A DNA stretch of 57,427 nt from an uncultured Colwellia sp. Its GTDB lineage: Bacteria; Pseudomonadota; Gammaproteobacteria; Enterobacterales; Alteromonadaceae. Under the pieces are notes generated by a model that was not told the origin of the DNA, did no database searches, and worked only from the letters and a program-made list of their open reading frames with translations. Below are positions 40,624 to 49,510 of the stretch, piece by piece. Location of the stretch: NCBI GenBank assembly GCA_913062815.1, contig CAJXWZ010000031.1, forward strand, positions 1 to 57,427. The letters run 5' to 3'. The position numbers and the translations under genes are program-made. The stretch's first letter is position 1. The number at the start of each line of letters is the position of its first letter.

Positions 40624-43200
40624 CTAACTATTATTCCTTTGGCAAATTTTCATCAGTTGCTGAAATAGCGGAATACCAGCAAGAACAACTTCATTTTGTT
40701 TTTCTTGCAATTGATTAAATTCCTTGCTGAGTTGAGCTATGCTTCTCGCAGAAAAAGGCTGTCTCTTCAAACATTGCTCCACCACGCTTAAACTTGCTCG
40801 ATTAAATTTATTTACATCAACTAATAAGTTAGCTAAATCGACGAACTTAGCTTCATTGACAACCAAGTGGCTAAGTTGCTCTTCATTTTTTTGCCAGCCC
40901 TTTAATTTAAGTTTTATCTTTGATAATGCTGATTGATCCCCTTTTTCAAAAGCCTGGATTAGCATATTGAGCTCAAGCAAGGCATTACTTTCAACAGGCA
41001 AAAAATCAACAAAACTATCGAGTGGCGCAAGTTGATGATACTTTTCCTGCTGATACTTTATATGGTGTCGCGTATAATAATGGGCCGGTTCAACTAACTC
41101 AGACAACCCCAGCAAAGCTTCTATATTTTGTGTTGTATTGGCAGCCCCTAAATACCTTGATAAACCATTAAACATCTGGTTTTTATGCCTTAATCCTATA
41201 ATATCTTGTGTGTAGTTATCTATGATAATTAAACGCTGGTACATGCTGTCAGCATCGCTTAACGCTTGTTGTGACCAAAGTCGTTCCGCAATAACGAAAA
41301 GACGTGGCCATGTGCGTAAATCAATATTATGTTCCGTGACCATTTCGGTCCACAAGGTTGCTTCAGCTCCCAATACATTTCTTGATTGCTCTTTGTCTAA
41401 TTGAGGCTTCAATGAAATGTTATAAAAATGCTGTTTATTCGATTCTTTGACGTTTAAAGGGTAAAAACTATTACCAATAAAAACTCGATTTTTTATTGAG
41501 TCTGCAGTTGCACTGTCGTCAGATGGTGTAGCTAATAAGCTTAATTCAAAACGCAATGGCCCCATCCAGCTGTCGAGAGAAAAAGTCAGTATTTGGTCAT
41601 TTGGCTGAGTTGTATTCGACACCGGTGTTAATTGAGTCACTTTCTGAAATGAATTATTATTGAGTTTCAAATAGCCACTGATTTTTTCAGTCTCGCTGCC
41701 TTTCATTTTAGTTTCAAGGATAAAGCTACCTGTAACATCTGCACCTTTTAATCTCGGTATGACTAATTGCCATGAACGGTAGTGAATATTTTTATCAAAA
41801 GTAATACCTGCTGTATGCAAATCTTCAGATAGCACCTCATAAAAAACGTCATTTTTTATTGGATCATTTCGGTAATGAAAATCACTATATTGAGGTTGAT
41901 CAATATAAAAGCCGGTAGACAATACCCCTTGAAAGCCTAAGTTGGTGAAGGTATTCATGGACTCTAGGCCGCGCCATGACTGTATGACAATATCTTTTGG
42001 CAGATCTGCATGATAGATTTCATCCCATCCCATCATTTTTCTCTGGTGCTTTGCTAATACCTTTTGCACTTTACTATTAAAGAAATGATGAACATCATGA
42101 CTATCACCTAGCCTTTCTTTAGTCATTAGCTCTTGTATTTTATGATTTTTATTCCATTGTTCTGAGTCTACTTCATCACCACCAATATGTAAGTAAGCGT
42201 CTGGAAACAGCGTCGTCAACTCTGCAACAATCTCATCTACAAATTGAAACACCTCTACATTACTGACATCAAGCAATGGCTTAAAAACGCCCCAATGTCG
42301 CTCCATTTGGTATTGCTTTTGTTCTGCCATCAACTCTGAGTAAGCGACTGCAATGGCGGAAGCATGGCCTGGTATATCAAATTCAGGCATTACGCGAATA
42401 CCTCGTAAACTGGCATATTGTACTAATTCTTTAATATCACTTTGTGAATAAAACAAATTATCTGAAGCGAGTTGGTGCAATTTAGGGTAACGCTTAGACT
42501 CAAATCGCCAGCCTTGATCGTCAGTTAGATGCCAATGGAACACATTCAATTTTGCCGCAGCCATGCCATCAATTTGTCGTTTAATCGCAGCCAGAGGAAT
42601 AAAGTGGCGCACACTATCAATCAACAAACCGCGCCATTTATATCTTGGTTTGTCTTCAATGACTAACTTGGGCACTAACCCCATATCTTTATGCGTTACG
42701 GTGGTTATGACTTGGACAAGGGTCGTTAAAGCATGAAGTGCACCAAAGTCACTATTCGCTTTAATGATAATATGCGCTGGCTGATTTATAACTTCACCTG
42801 TACTGTGACTAGGCCTCCCTTTACTTGAAATAGATAATTGATAACTTTCATCATCACCAAGTTGAGGAAAGTTATACCTTTCACCCAACTCTTTTGGGGT
42901 GTCTACTACAACTTCGATTTCGGCATTATTTCTGTCATTCACCAAGCTTAATTGGGTAAAGCTACCTTGTTTACTTTTTCCCAATTGCAAGTTAAGAAGA
43001 GTAAGCACGTGATTTTTCCGTGTTTCACTCATACCTTGAATAAATATCTTTGCCGCTTTGTGTAATTGCACATGCCCTTTAAACAAGGTCAGTTTTTGAG
43101 GACAAGGCATTAAATTTAAGCAAATTTGGTTTAGTTGCTGACCATTCGCTTTTATCGACAGCAGCGGCAAAGCAAATAAGAAAAAAATCATACGAATCAT
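40624..43200 (-). CDS. Exported GH20 beta-N-acetylhexosaminidase
   Basis: An 858-residue enzyme with a signal peptide (1-20, ending IKANG-Q). The GH20b N-terminal domain (about 35-180) is followed by a TIM barrel with WRGLLIDSVRHFIP, LNVFHWHLTDDQGWR, MPEFDIPGHA and the catalytic pair Asp342-Glu343 in HIGGDEVD. Trp residues of the pocket follow (MMGWDEIY, IQSWRG). A C-terminal beta region includes EATLWTEMV. It removes GlcNAc from the non-reducing end of chitooligosaccharides, probably in the periplasm. The start ATG overlaps the symporter stop (ATGA), so import and hydrolysis are translationally coupled. With the deacetylase and deaminase upstream, a role in releasing GlcNAc1A from C1-oxidised chitooligosaccharides is likely. 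Confidence 0.92.
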   Translation of the reverse strand: MIRMIFFLFALPLLSIKANGQQLNQICLNLMPCPQKLTLFKGHVQLHKAAKIFIQGMSETRKNHVLTLLNLQLGKSKQGSFTQLSLVNDRNNAEIEVVVDTPKELGERYNFPQLGDDESYQLSISSKGRPSHSTGEVINQPAHIIIKANSDFGALHALTTLVQVITTVTHKDMGLVPKLVIEDKPRYKWRGLLIDSVRHFIPLAAIKRQIDGMAAAKLNVFHWHLTDDQGWRFESKRYPKLHQLASDNLFYSQSDIKELVQYASLRGIRVMPEFDIPGHASAIAVAYSELMAEQKQYQMERHWGVFKPLLDVSNVEVFQFVDEIVAELTTLFPDAYLHIGGDEVDSEQWNKNHKIQELMTKERLGDSHDVHHFFNSKVQKVLAKHQRKMMGWDEIYHADLPKDIVIQSWRGLESMNTFTNLGFQGVLSTGFYIDQPQYSDFHYRNDPIKNDVFYEVLSEDLHTAGITFDKNIHYRSWQLVIPRLKGADVTGSFILETKMKGSETEKISGYLKLNNNSFQKVTQLTPVSNTTQPNDQILTFSLDSWMGPLRFELSLLATPSDDSATADSIKNRVFIGNSFYPLNVKESNKQHFYNISLKPQLDKEQSRNVLGAEATLWTEMVTEHNIDLRTWPRLFVIAERLWSQQALSDADSMYQRLIIIDNYTQDIIGLRHKNQMFNGLSRYLGAANTTQNIEALLGLSELVEPAHYYTRHHIKYQQEKYHQLAPLDSFVDFLPVESNALLELNMLIQAFEKGDQSALSKIKLKLKGWQKNEEQLSHLVVNEAKFVDLANLLVDVNKFNRASLSVVEQCLKRQPFSARSIAQLSKEFNQLQEKQNEVVLAGIPLFQQLMKICQRNNS

Positions 43201-44666
43201 TTAATTACTTCTCTTTCATGTGATGCCTGTTCTATTGTTTCGCTTTCCCTTAGAGCAACTTGAGCACTTTTGTGCTGAGTTAAAAGGCTAACAACAATAC
43301 CAGCGAATAATGCACAGCCAAGCGCCGGAAGAATTGAATTACCTAAGTAGGTATACCAAGGCTTATGATATGTCACGATTAATGCGCTCATCATGCCTGC
43401 AAATAAACTAGCAATCGCACCTTGCCAAGTATATTTTGGCCAAAGTCTCCCCAACAATCCGCAAACACATAAACCAGACATTAATACAGCAATCATATTA
43501 GTAATGTAGCTGATAATATCATTGGACAGTAATGCTAAGATGAAGGCGATACCAATAGTAAGCACTAACCCCAAACGAGAGAGTGTTAGCATTTTATCTG
43601 CCGGTGGTTTATGCCCTTTAATAAAAGTATAAATATCACTGAGTAGCACACTAACCCCTGCAATAGCGTCTGAACTAGCACTTGATAAGGTTGCTGAAAT
43701 ACCGGCAATAATTATGAAAACACCTAAACCAATTGGCATAACATTAAGTGCAATATGTGGGAAAGCATAGGCTGCATTATCTAGATCGCCATCCATAACA
43801 TAAGCACTCATACCTATAATGGCTGGAATGAGAGAGAAAGCTAAATACAATAAACCAGAATAAACAAAAGATTTACGAATACTAGCAACGTCTTTACCTG
43901 AATAAATTCGTTGCCTGAAAGAAGGAGCAGCCAACACCCCGACTAAAATAGCTAACGCTAAAGATAGTGCAGGTAAGCTGCCTATTTTATCTAAGGCTAG
44001 CAAGCTTATATTCTCACTCGGTTGTGCTGCTAGCATTGTCTGCCAGCCGCTATGACCATCAGTAGACAAATAATCAACTGAAAAGTAAGCCATTAGAATG
44101 AACCCAATGAATAGGATCAGTGCTTGTATTGAGTCTGTCCAAATAACAGCGGTATAACCACCAATAACCACATAAATGGTAAAACTTAGCGCGATTAATA
44201 CTTTGGCCCAAGTTATATCTATTCCCGTTAACCAGGATAAATACATGCTGCCACCAATAATATGTGCACCTAACCAACCGATGCTAGCAGCGTAAATGAT
44301 GAAGGCGATAATCTTCTTTAGGTGACGATTGTCATTTACATAGTAAGCAAGCTCTTCACTCATCGTCATAAATTCAAGTTTTCGCATTGGCGCAAAAACC
44401 CAAGCTAATAAAAGAATACCAAGCGCACCACCTAATCCGTATAAAGCGCCAGCCCAACCATTATGATAGGCGAAGGCAACAGCGCCCATTGATGAGCCAG
44501 TTCCCACCATCGTAGCTACAGTGGTACCCAAAGAAAGTAGCAAAGGCACATTTCTGCCAGCTAATAAAAAATCATCACCCGATTTCTGCTTTCGTGAAAC
44601 ATACCAGCCAATAAAAATCATTACCAAAATATAAGCAATGAAAGTACTGATAAATATTGGCTCCAT
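43197..44666 (-). CDS. Sodium:solute symporter (SSS family), predicted GlcNAc1A importer
   Basis: A 489-residue inner-membrane SSS protein with about 13 helices. Seen: FIGWYVSRKQKSGDDFLLAGR in the first loop, GTTVATMVGTGSSMGA (sodium/substrate region of helix 1), WTDSIQALILFIGF, and AGISATLSSASSDAIAGVS in helix 8, with the sodium-binding Ser residues. Its gene overlaps the hexosaminidase start by four bases and follows the RidA gene by 40 bp. Members carry sugars, sugar acids, proline and others. Context points to N-acetyl-glucosaminic acid or another N-acylated amino acid or sugar. Confidence 0.88.
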   Translation of the reverse strand: MEPIFISTFIAYILVMIFIGWYVSRKQKSGDDFLLAGRNVPLLLSLGTTVATMVGTGSSMGAVAFAYHNGWAGALYGLGGALGILLLAWVFAPMRKLEFMTMSEELAYYVNDNRHLKKIIAFIIYAASIGWLGAHIIGGSMYLSWLTGIDITWAKVLIALSFTIYVVIGGYTAVIWTDSIQALILFIGFILMAYFSVDYLSTDGHSGWQTMLAAQPSENISLLALDKIGSLPALSLALAILVGVLAAPSFRQRIYSGKDVASIRKSFVYSGLLYLAFSLIPAIIGMSAYVMDGDLDNAAYAFPHIALNVMPIGLGVFIIIAGISATLSSASSDAIAGVSVLLSDIYTFIKGHKPPADKMLTLSRLGLVLTIGIAFILALLSNDIISYITNMIAVLMSGLCVCGLLGRLWPKYTWQGAIASLFAGMMSALIVTYHKPWYTYLGNSILPALGCALFAGIVVSLLTQHKSAQVALRESETIEQASHEREVIK

Positions 44667-44706
44667 CGTTAATCCTTTCTAAATAACATTAATAAATAAC
44701 AACTAA

Positions 44707-45093
44707 CTAAGCGGCTTTATAACAGGTAACATCTACTTCAACTTTACAATCCACCACTAAATCCGCAACCATACAAATTCGTGCGGGTGGATGTTCACCG
44801 AAGAAGTCTTTAAATACTTTATTGAATGATTGAAAATATCGAGAGTCTGTTAACACCACGGTGACATGAGTTACGTGCTCTACGCCATAATTGGCTTCGG
44901 ACATGATGTCAATACAGTTTTCAAAAGCAATGCGCGATTGTTCAATAATTCCCCCCTCAACTACTTCACCTTCACGCATAGGTGTTTGCCCAGATACTCG
45001 TAACCAGCCTCCCGCTTCTACAGCACGAGAAAAAGGTAAATGTTGGCCACCTGTACCTGTACCACCATCAACACCATAGCGTTTAATTGTCAT
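44707..45093 (-). CDS. RidA-family enamine/imine deaminase
   Basis: A 128-residue RidA (YjgF/UK114) protein. Seen: PFSRAVEAGGWLRVSGQ, the helix SRIAFENCIDIM, and the active-site Arg in PPARICMV followed by VEVDVTCYKA. RidA proteins hydrolyse reactive 2-aminoacrylate-type enamines and imines left by PLP dehydratases to ketoacids and ammonia. The operon contains just such a PLP enzyme (47717-48991), so it should finish that reaction, here probably to 2-keto-3-deoxygluconate. AAGGA precedes the ATG. Confidence 0.92.
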   Translation of the reverse strand: MTIKRYGVDGGTGTGGQHLPFSRAVEAGGWLRVSGQTPMREGEVVEGGIIEQSRIAFENCIDIMSEANYGVEHVTHVTVVLTDSRYFQSFNKVFKDFFGEHPPARICMVADLVVDCKVEVDVTCYKAA

Positions 45094-45155
45094 TTCTATT
45101 CCTTATTTACTGTTACATTTTTTTGAGTTAACTAGCACAATTACAAGCTTATTCA

Positions 45156-46676
45156 TTAATATTGCTCGTGTGCCAAAAATCGTCCTGAGCCAGCGCCAGA
45201 AGAGACTTGATGCTTTTGAACATCAATACCGCACTCATAACTTAACTGGCCATTCACCCACACTTTCTCTATACCTGTTGAGATAGCACATGGCTCTGCA
45301 AAGCTGGCAAGGTCTTGCACGGTATTGGCATCGAAAAGCACTAAGTCGGCATAATAACCTTCTCTGATATAACCACGATGTTTGAGTTTAAATTCTGTTG
45401 CGCTAAGCCCTGACATTTTATGAATGGCTGCAGCCAAAGCGAAAAGTTGCTTATCTCGGCTATAGTGCCCTAATACCCTAGGAAAGGTTCCCCATAGCCT
45501 CGGATGAGGATGTGGATCACAGGGTAAACCATCGGAGCCAATCATGGTTTTGTCAAAACTAAGAAATTGCTCAACATCTTTCTCTGACATACCGTGGTAA
45601 ACGGCTCCAGCAGGTTGTAATCGCTTTGCCGCTTCCATGAGTGAAATTTGCCATTGTTGAGCAATGGCCTCCAAATTTTGCTGCGCTTTTTCAGGATGAG
45701 GCTCCGACCAGGTAATGAAAATGTCGAAATCGTCTGTGACTTGCTGTAAATCTAACGTGCTAGAACTGGCATGATAAGGGTAACAGTCACAACTGATTTT
45801 TTGCTGCTTTTGGTGTTTCTCAATATGTTCAATTACTTCATCAGCACGGCCCCAATTCGATTTACCGGCACATTTAACATGTGAAATAATCACAGGTACT
45901 TGCTCTGCTTTTGTTACCGAAAATGCTTCATCTAAAGCATCAATAATGCCATCAAATTCCGTGCGAATATGTGTACTGTAAATAGCGTCATAAGCTTTTA
46001 ACTGTTTAACTAATGCTGCTACTTCTTCACTTGGAGCCGCTTGTGCATTTTTATAAGCCAAGCCCGAACTTAATCCCTTTGCTCCTTGCTTTAAAGCAGC
46101 ACTCAACAAGTTACACATTTGTGCCAATTCTGCTTTGCTCGCTGGCTTATCTAGACTTTTCATTACTTGGGCACGCAAACTGGTGTGGCCAACTAGCGCT
46201 GCTACATTCACATTGGGTTTTACTTGCTGAAATTTGTCAATGAAGTCACTTAACTGAGGAAAAACAAACTCTTCTTTTTGACCTAGTAAATTAATGGGAT
46301 CACTTGGCACATCATTACATTGATAGGGGCTAGCACTAATGCCGCAATTACCTACAATAACGCTAGTCACGCCTTGGCTTATTTTATTAAGCATTTTAGG
46401 GTTACGTAATACTTCTAAATCATCATGAGTATGAACATCAATAAAACCAGGAGCTAATACCAAACCATTAGCATCAATAATGCCTGCAGCTTGTGCACTA
46501 TTAAGTTGACCTATCGCGATAATTTTATCGTCTTTAATGGCAACATCTTGCTCGATAGCTGTACCGCCACTACCGTCGATTACTAATGCATTTATGATGA
46601 TAGTATCGTATAAATAAGATAAAGAAGTGCTACCTTGTTCAACACAACTAGGCTTTTGTTCAACTGACGTTAACAT
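45156..46676 (-). CDS. D-aminoacylase-family deacetylase (predicted N-acetyl-glucosaminate deacetylase)
   Basis: A 506-residue amidohydrolase of the N-acyl-D-amino-acid deacylase family. Metal site His82/His84 in GFIDVHTHDD, Cys111 in VGNCGIS as in known D-aminoacylases, KGLSSGLAY, IYSTHIRTE, VIISHVKCAG and MIGSDGLPCDPHPHPR with the catalytic Asp. The C-terminal small domain has REGYYADLVLFDANT. It would remove an acetyl (or other acyl) group from a D-configured 2-amino acid; GlcNAc1A, a sugar acid with a D-amino-acid-like end, fits this and the GH20 neighbour. It starts 3 bp after the RpiR stop, with AGGAG inside rpiR. Free N-acyl-D-amino acids are the main alternative. Confidence 0.9.
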   Translation of the reverse strand: MLTSVEQKPSCVEQGSTSLSYLYDTIIINALVIDGSGGTAIEQDVAIKDDKIIAIGQLNSAQAAGIIDANGLVLAPGFIDVHTHDDLEVLRNPKMLNKISQGVTSVIVGNCGISASPYQCNDVPSDPINLLGQKEEFVFPQLSDFIDKFQQVKPNVNVAALVGHTSLRAQVMKSLDKPASKAELAQMCNLLSAALKQGAKGLSSGLAYKNAQAAPSEEVAALVKQLKAYDAIYSTHIRTEFDGIIDALDEAFSVTKAEQVPVIISHVKCAGKSNWGRADEVIEHIEKHQKQQKISCDCYPYHASSSTLDLQQVTDDFDIFITWSEPHPEKAQQNLEAIAQQWQISLMEAAKRLQPAGAVYHGMSEKDVEQFLSFDKTMIGSDGLPCDPHPHPRLWGTFPRVLGHYSRDKQLFALAAAIHKMSGLSATEFKLKHRGYIREGYYADLVLFDANTVQDLASFAEPCAISTGIEKVWVNGQLSYECGIDVQKHQVSSGAGSGRFLAHEQY

Positions 46677-46679
46677 CAG

Positions 46680-47555
46680 TTAATCTCCTAACGGCAAACG
46701 TTTAGTATCAAAACCAAGGGCACTAGTAGGCTCTTCTCGGTGATGATCTAACTGTACTTTCAGTCGACGTAACTTCTCACGTGATTTCCGTTGATTTTTC
46801 ATGGCCAACTCACTGGAAAGAATGTCAATAGCCGCTAACATCACATAACGAGAGGCGCTAGGCTTAAAAATATAGTCAGTTTCTTGAGTTTTTATCGGTA
46901 TATATATATCAGCCAAATCGGCTAATGGTCCCTTAGGGCAGATAGATACAATAATAGCGCCATATTCTTTAGCAATAACGGCTGATTCATAAACATCAGG
47001 GCTATACCCACCTAACGATAAACAAAGTACAACGTCGCTCTTATCAACAGTTGCTGCTGTCATTCTCATCATCATAGGATCAGAATGAGCATTACTTGCA
47101 ATATTCAACCTAAAAAACCGGTTTTGGCATTCCAATGCCATCATACTGCTGCCGCCACCAACACCAAAAATTAAACAGTGCTTGGCTGCACATAGGTGCT
47201 GACTGGCTTGTTGCACCACTTCAGAAGTAATAAGACCGGCATTAAGTGACAATATCTCATGAATAGATTGGTAAACATGTGAAATATCTTTCTTATCCAC
47301 TAGAGCTTCATTATTAAAACGATCACCTATAGCTAATGCTTGTACTAGTTTTACTTTAAAATCTCTTACATTTTTGCAACCTAACGTTTTTGCTAAGCGA
47401 GTAATAGTCGCATGACTAACTTCTGCTTTATCAGCTAGATCATTTATAGCAGCGGTAGCTGAATAGTTAAGATCGGCTAAAATAAAGCGCGCTATTTTTT
47501 CTTCGGCCGGACTAAAGTGCCCTAACCTTTGTTTTATCTGACTTATAATATCCAT
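46680..47555 (-). CDS. MurR/RpiR-family transcriptional regulator
   Basis: A 291-residue regulator. The N-terminal HTH_6 domain (about 1-75) contains AAINDLADKAEVSHATITRLA. A SIS sugar-isomerase domain (about 115-245) contains FGVGGGSSMMALECQNRFFR and VVLCLSLGGYSPDVYESA. Such regulators sense phosphosugars or amino sugars. It lies between the PLP deaminase and the deacetylase in the same direction, so it probably autoregulates the operon; the ligand may be a late product such as 2-keto-3-deoxygluconate-6-phosphate. Confidence 0.92.
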   Translation of the reverse strand: MDIISQIKQRLGHFSPAEEKIARFILADLNYSATAAINDLADKAEVSHATITRLAKTLGCKNVRDFKVKLVQALAIGDRFNNEALVDKKDISHVYQSIHEILSLNAGLITSEVVQQASQHLCAAKHCLIFGVGGGSSMMALECQNRFFRLNIASNAHSDPMMMRMTAATVDKSDVVLCLSLGGYSPDVYESAVIAKEYGAIIVSICPKGPLADLADIYIPIKTQETDYIFKPSASRYVMLAAIDILSSELAMKNQRKSREKLRRLKVQLDHHREEPTSALGFDTKRLPLGD

Positions 47556-47716
47556 TTGATTCTTATGTTAAATATTATGTTAATAAAAAGTGGGATAATG
47601 TATTACAGCACTTGATATTACTCTTTAATGAAAATTAACCTGCTAGAATGCGAAAGTTTAAACTTCGCTTCATAGAGGAGTGAATGAGCTTTTTAATATA
47701 CAAACTAAAAGGCCTT

Positions 47717-48991
47717 TTAAAAATAGGTAGCTATGGTTTTGCGTACCACAAAGTTCTCATCAACAATACCGATATGCCGCCACTTATCTATAGTTAAGCA
47801 GGGGTGAGAACTAGAAAAACATACTAAGTCACCTGGCAATAATGATGAGCTCTTAGGTATTGTTAGCATGCAGTGTTGATCCATTATTTTTGTTACTTGC
47901 CACTCATCATTTACTACTGTCGGTCGATCATTCTTAGCTTGATAAATATATTCAGGTCTTGGTAGCCCGGCATCAAAGGCAACATCACGTTTTCCTAAAC
48001 CCACTATAGCTAAACCCGGCTCTGGTATTGATTGTACATAAGCCCACAACTCTAAACTTGAGATTAAATCACCTGATATATCACAAGCCAATTGGCTGCG
48101 TTCGACGACAGCTTGCTGTGCTTGCTGATAAATTCCTGTATCGTGAATTAAATAACAGCCTGGGCGAATAATAGCGGTAGCATTTATTTTTTTGTCAAGG
48201 CTCTCAATTAGCTGTTTTGCCACAACGTCATACCAAGCAGAGCCTGCACCAGTAACAATGATATTCTCGCAATGAAAAGCATGATTTTTTGCTAATTGAT
48301 TAGTGAGCTGACTTACTCTATCAACAAATTTTTCAACCTGACTCTCCACATTATCGCCGTGGATCACACCTTCATAAAAACTAACACCTGAAAGTTGTAA
48401 AACCTCGTATTGCTTAATGACATCAACTAAAGCGCTAATATCATCAGTTTCACGCCAACCACATCTGCCACCATCAACACCTATTTCCAACAGTATATTT
48501 AAAGGCAACTTACGTTGACTAAAATACCGCCCTAAAGAATGAATGTTTTCAATGGAATCAACAAAACAGTAAAACTCTATACCTTCTTGTGATAATAAAT
48601 CAGCTATCAACTTAAAATGATAAGTGCCAATGAGTTGATTCGCCAAAATAATACGTTTAATACCACTATGGTATGCATTTAAGACTTGTGGCACCGTTGC
48701 TAAGCTTATACCCCAACAGCCATGCTCTAACTGTATTTTGAATAAATCAGGTGACATAGTTGTTTTGCCATGAGGGGCTAGTTTAATGTTTGCAGCTTCG
48801 CTAAATTTTTGCATCCAAAGCGCATTATTTTGCAATACTGACTCTTTTATTACGGCTATTGGAAAACTGACTTCTTCTGCAAGAATATTCCAACCTTGTT
48901 TATGCAATTGCGTTAAACACCCACTTCCTTTTTCAAAAGCAACCTGCTTATTCGTGTTACTTTCTAACAGAATTTTCTTATCATTCAACAT
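47717..48991 (-). CDS. PLP-dependent D-serine-dehydratase-like deaminase (predicted D-glucosaminate dehydratase)
   Basis: A 424-residue fold-type III PLP enzyme of the D-threonine aldolase/D-serine dehydratase-like group. Schiff-base Lys76 in KLAPHGKTTMSP. The barrel continues LEIGVDGGRCGWRE and GVSFYEGVIHG. The C-terminal domain has the metal-binding pair His396/Cys398 in SSSHPCLTIDKW. Relatives deaminate D-serine or D-glucosaminate. With a D-aminoacylase-like deacetylase and RidA in the operon, conversion of D-glucosaminate to 2-keto-3-deoxygluconate and ammonia is the best guess. It is the first gene of the locus. AGGA is about nine bases before the ATG. A 161-bp gap with the palindrome AAAAGGCCTTTT (47707-47718) separates it from rpiR. 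Confidence 0.87.
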   Translation of the reverse strand: MLNDKKILLESNTNKQVAFEKGSGCLTQLHKQGWNILAEEVSFPIAVIKESVLQNNALWMQKFSEAANIKLAPHGKTTMSPDLFKIQLEHGCWGISLATVPQVLNAYHSGIKRIILANQLIGTYHFKLIADLLSQEGIEFYCFVDSIENIHSLGRYFSQRKLPLNILLEIGVDGGRCGWRETDDISALVDVIKQYEVLQLSGVSFYEGVIHGDNVESQVEKFVDRVSQLTNQLAKNHAFHCENIIVTGAGSAWYDVVAKQLIESLDKKINATAIIRPGCYLIHDTGIYQQAQQAVVERSQLACDISGDLISSLELWAYVQSIPEPGLAIVGLGKRDVAFDAGLPRPEYIYQAKNDRPTVVNDEWQVTKIMDQHCMLTIPKSSSLLPGDLVCFSSSHPCLTIDKWRHIGIVDENFVVRKTIATYF

Positions 48992-49510
48992 ATATCAATT
49001 TTCCTAGGCAGTAAACAAATCATGACTTCACTCATTAAATCTATAACCATTTAAAATGGCGTTTTAACTAGGGAGCAAGCTCAACAACACATATATTTCC
49101 ACCAAAACTTTATCTTGTAAACATTATTTTTTTTAAAGTTTTTCTTGATTTCCACTTAAGTATAATGTTAAAAAGTAACCAGTTCAAGTTGTTTTATATG
49201 TTAGTTTGTAACTAAACAGGTACTTTCTAACGTAGATATTTGAATTAAGAGTATTGGTTTACCTAATAAAACTAGTTATCCATTTAACGTAATTTTATTG
49301 TTTTTTAGTATTGGTTCTCAAAATGAATTTAGATGACTCATTTAGAATTTACCCTACACATGTTGTTTTGCAATACTGGTTGAATGTTGAACTGTTTTCT
49401 AGGTAAGCCATTGCTCTGCATTATTGAATTGCTTGTTAACAACAGAGCCTGAGGGCGTTAGTAAGTTCGGTTAAATAATGACTATAATTACAAAAATTAA
49501 GGGTATAAAC
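48992..49510. other. Divergent promoter region between deaminase and TonB receptor genes
   Basis: About 520 AT-rich bases hold the promoters of the oxidative-chitin-like locus (leftward) and of the TonB receptor/halogenase operon (rightward). I see no clear gene, hairpin or -35/-10 pair. Shared control by the RpiR protein is possible but no repeated site is evident by eye. Confidence 0.45.

Noticed and set aside
45156..48991. Reading the deacylase/deaminase/RidA set as a simple D-amino-acid degradation operon
   Set aside because: Possible, but the overlapping GH20 hexosaminidase and SSS genes make oxidised chitin the better explanation; kept as the alternative.
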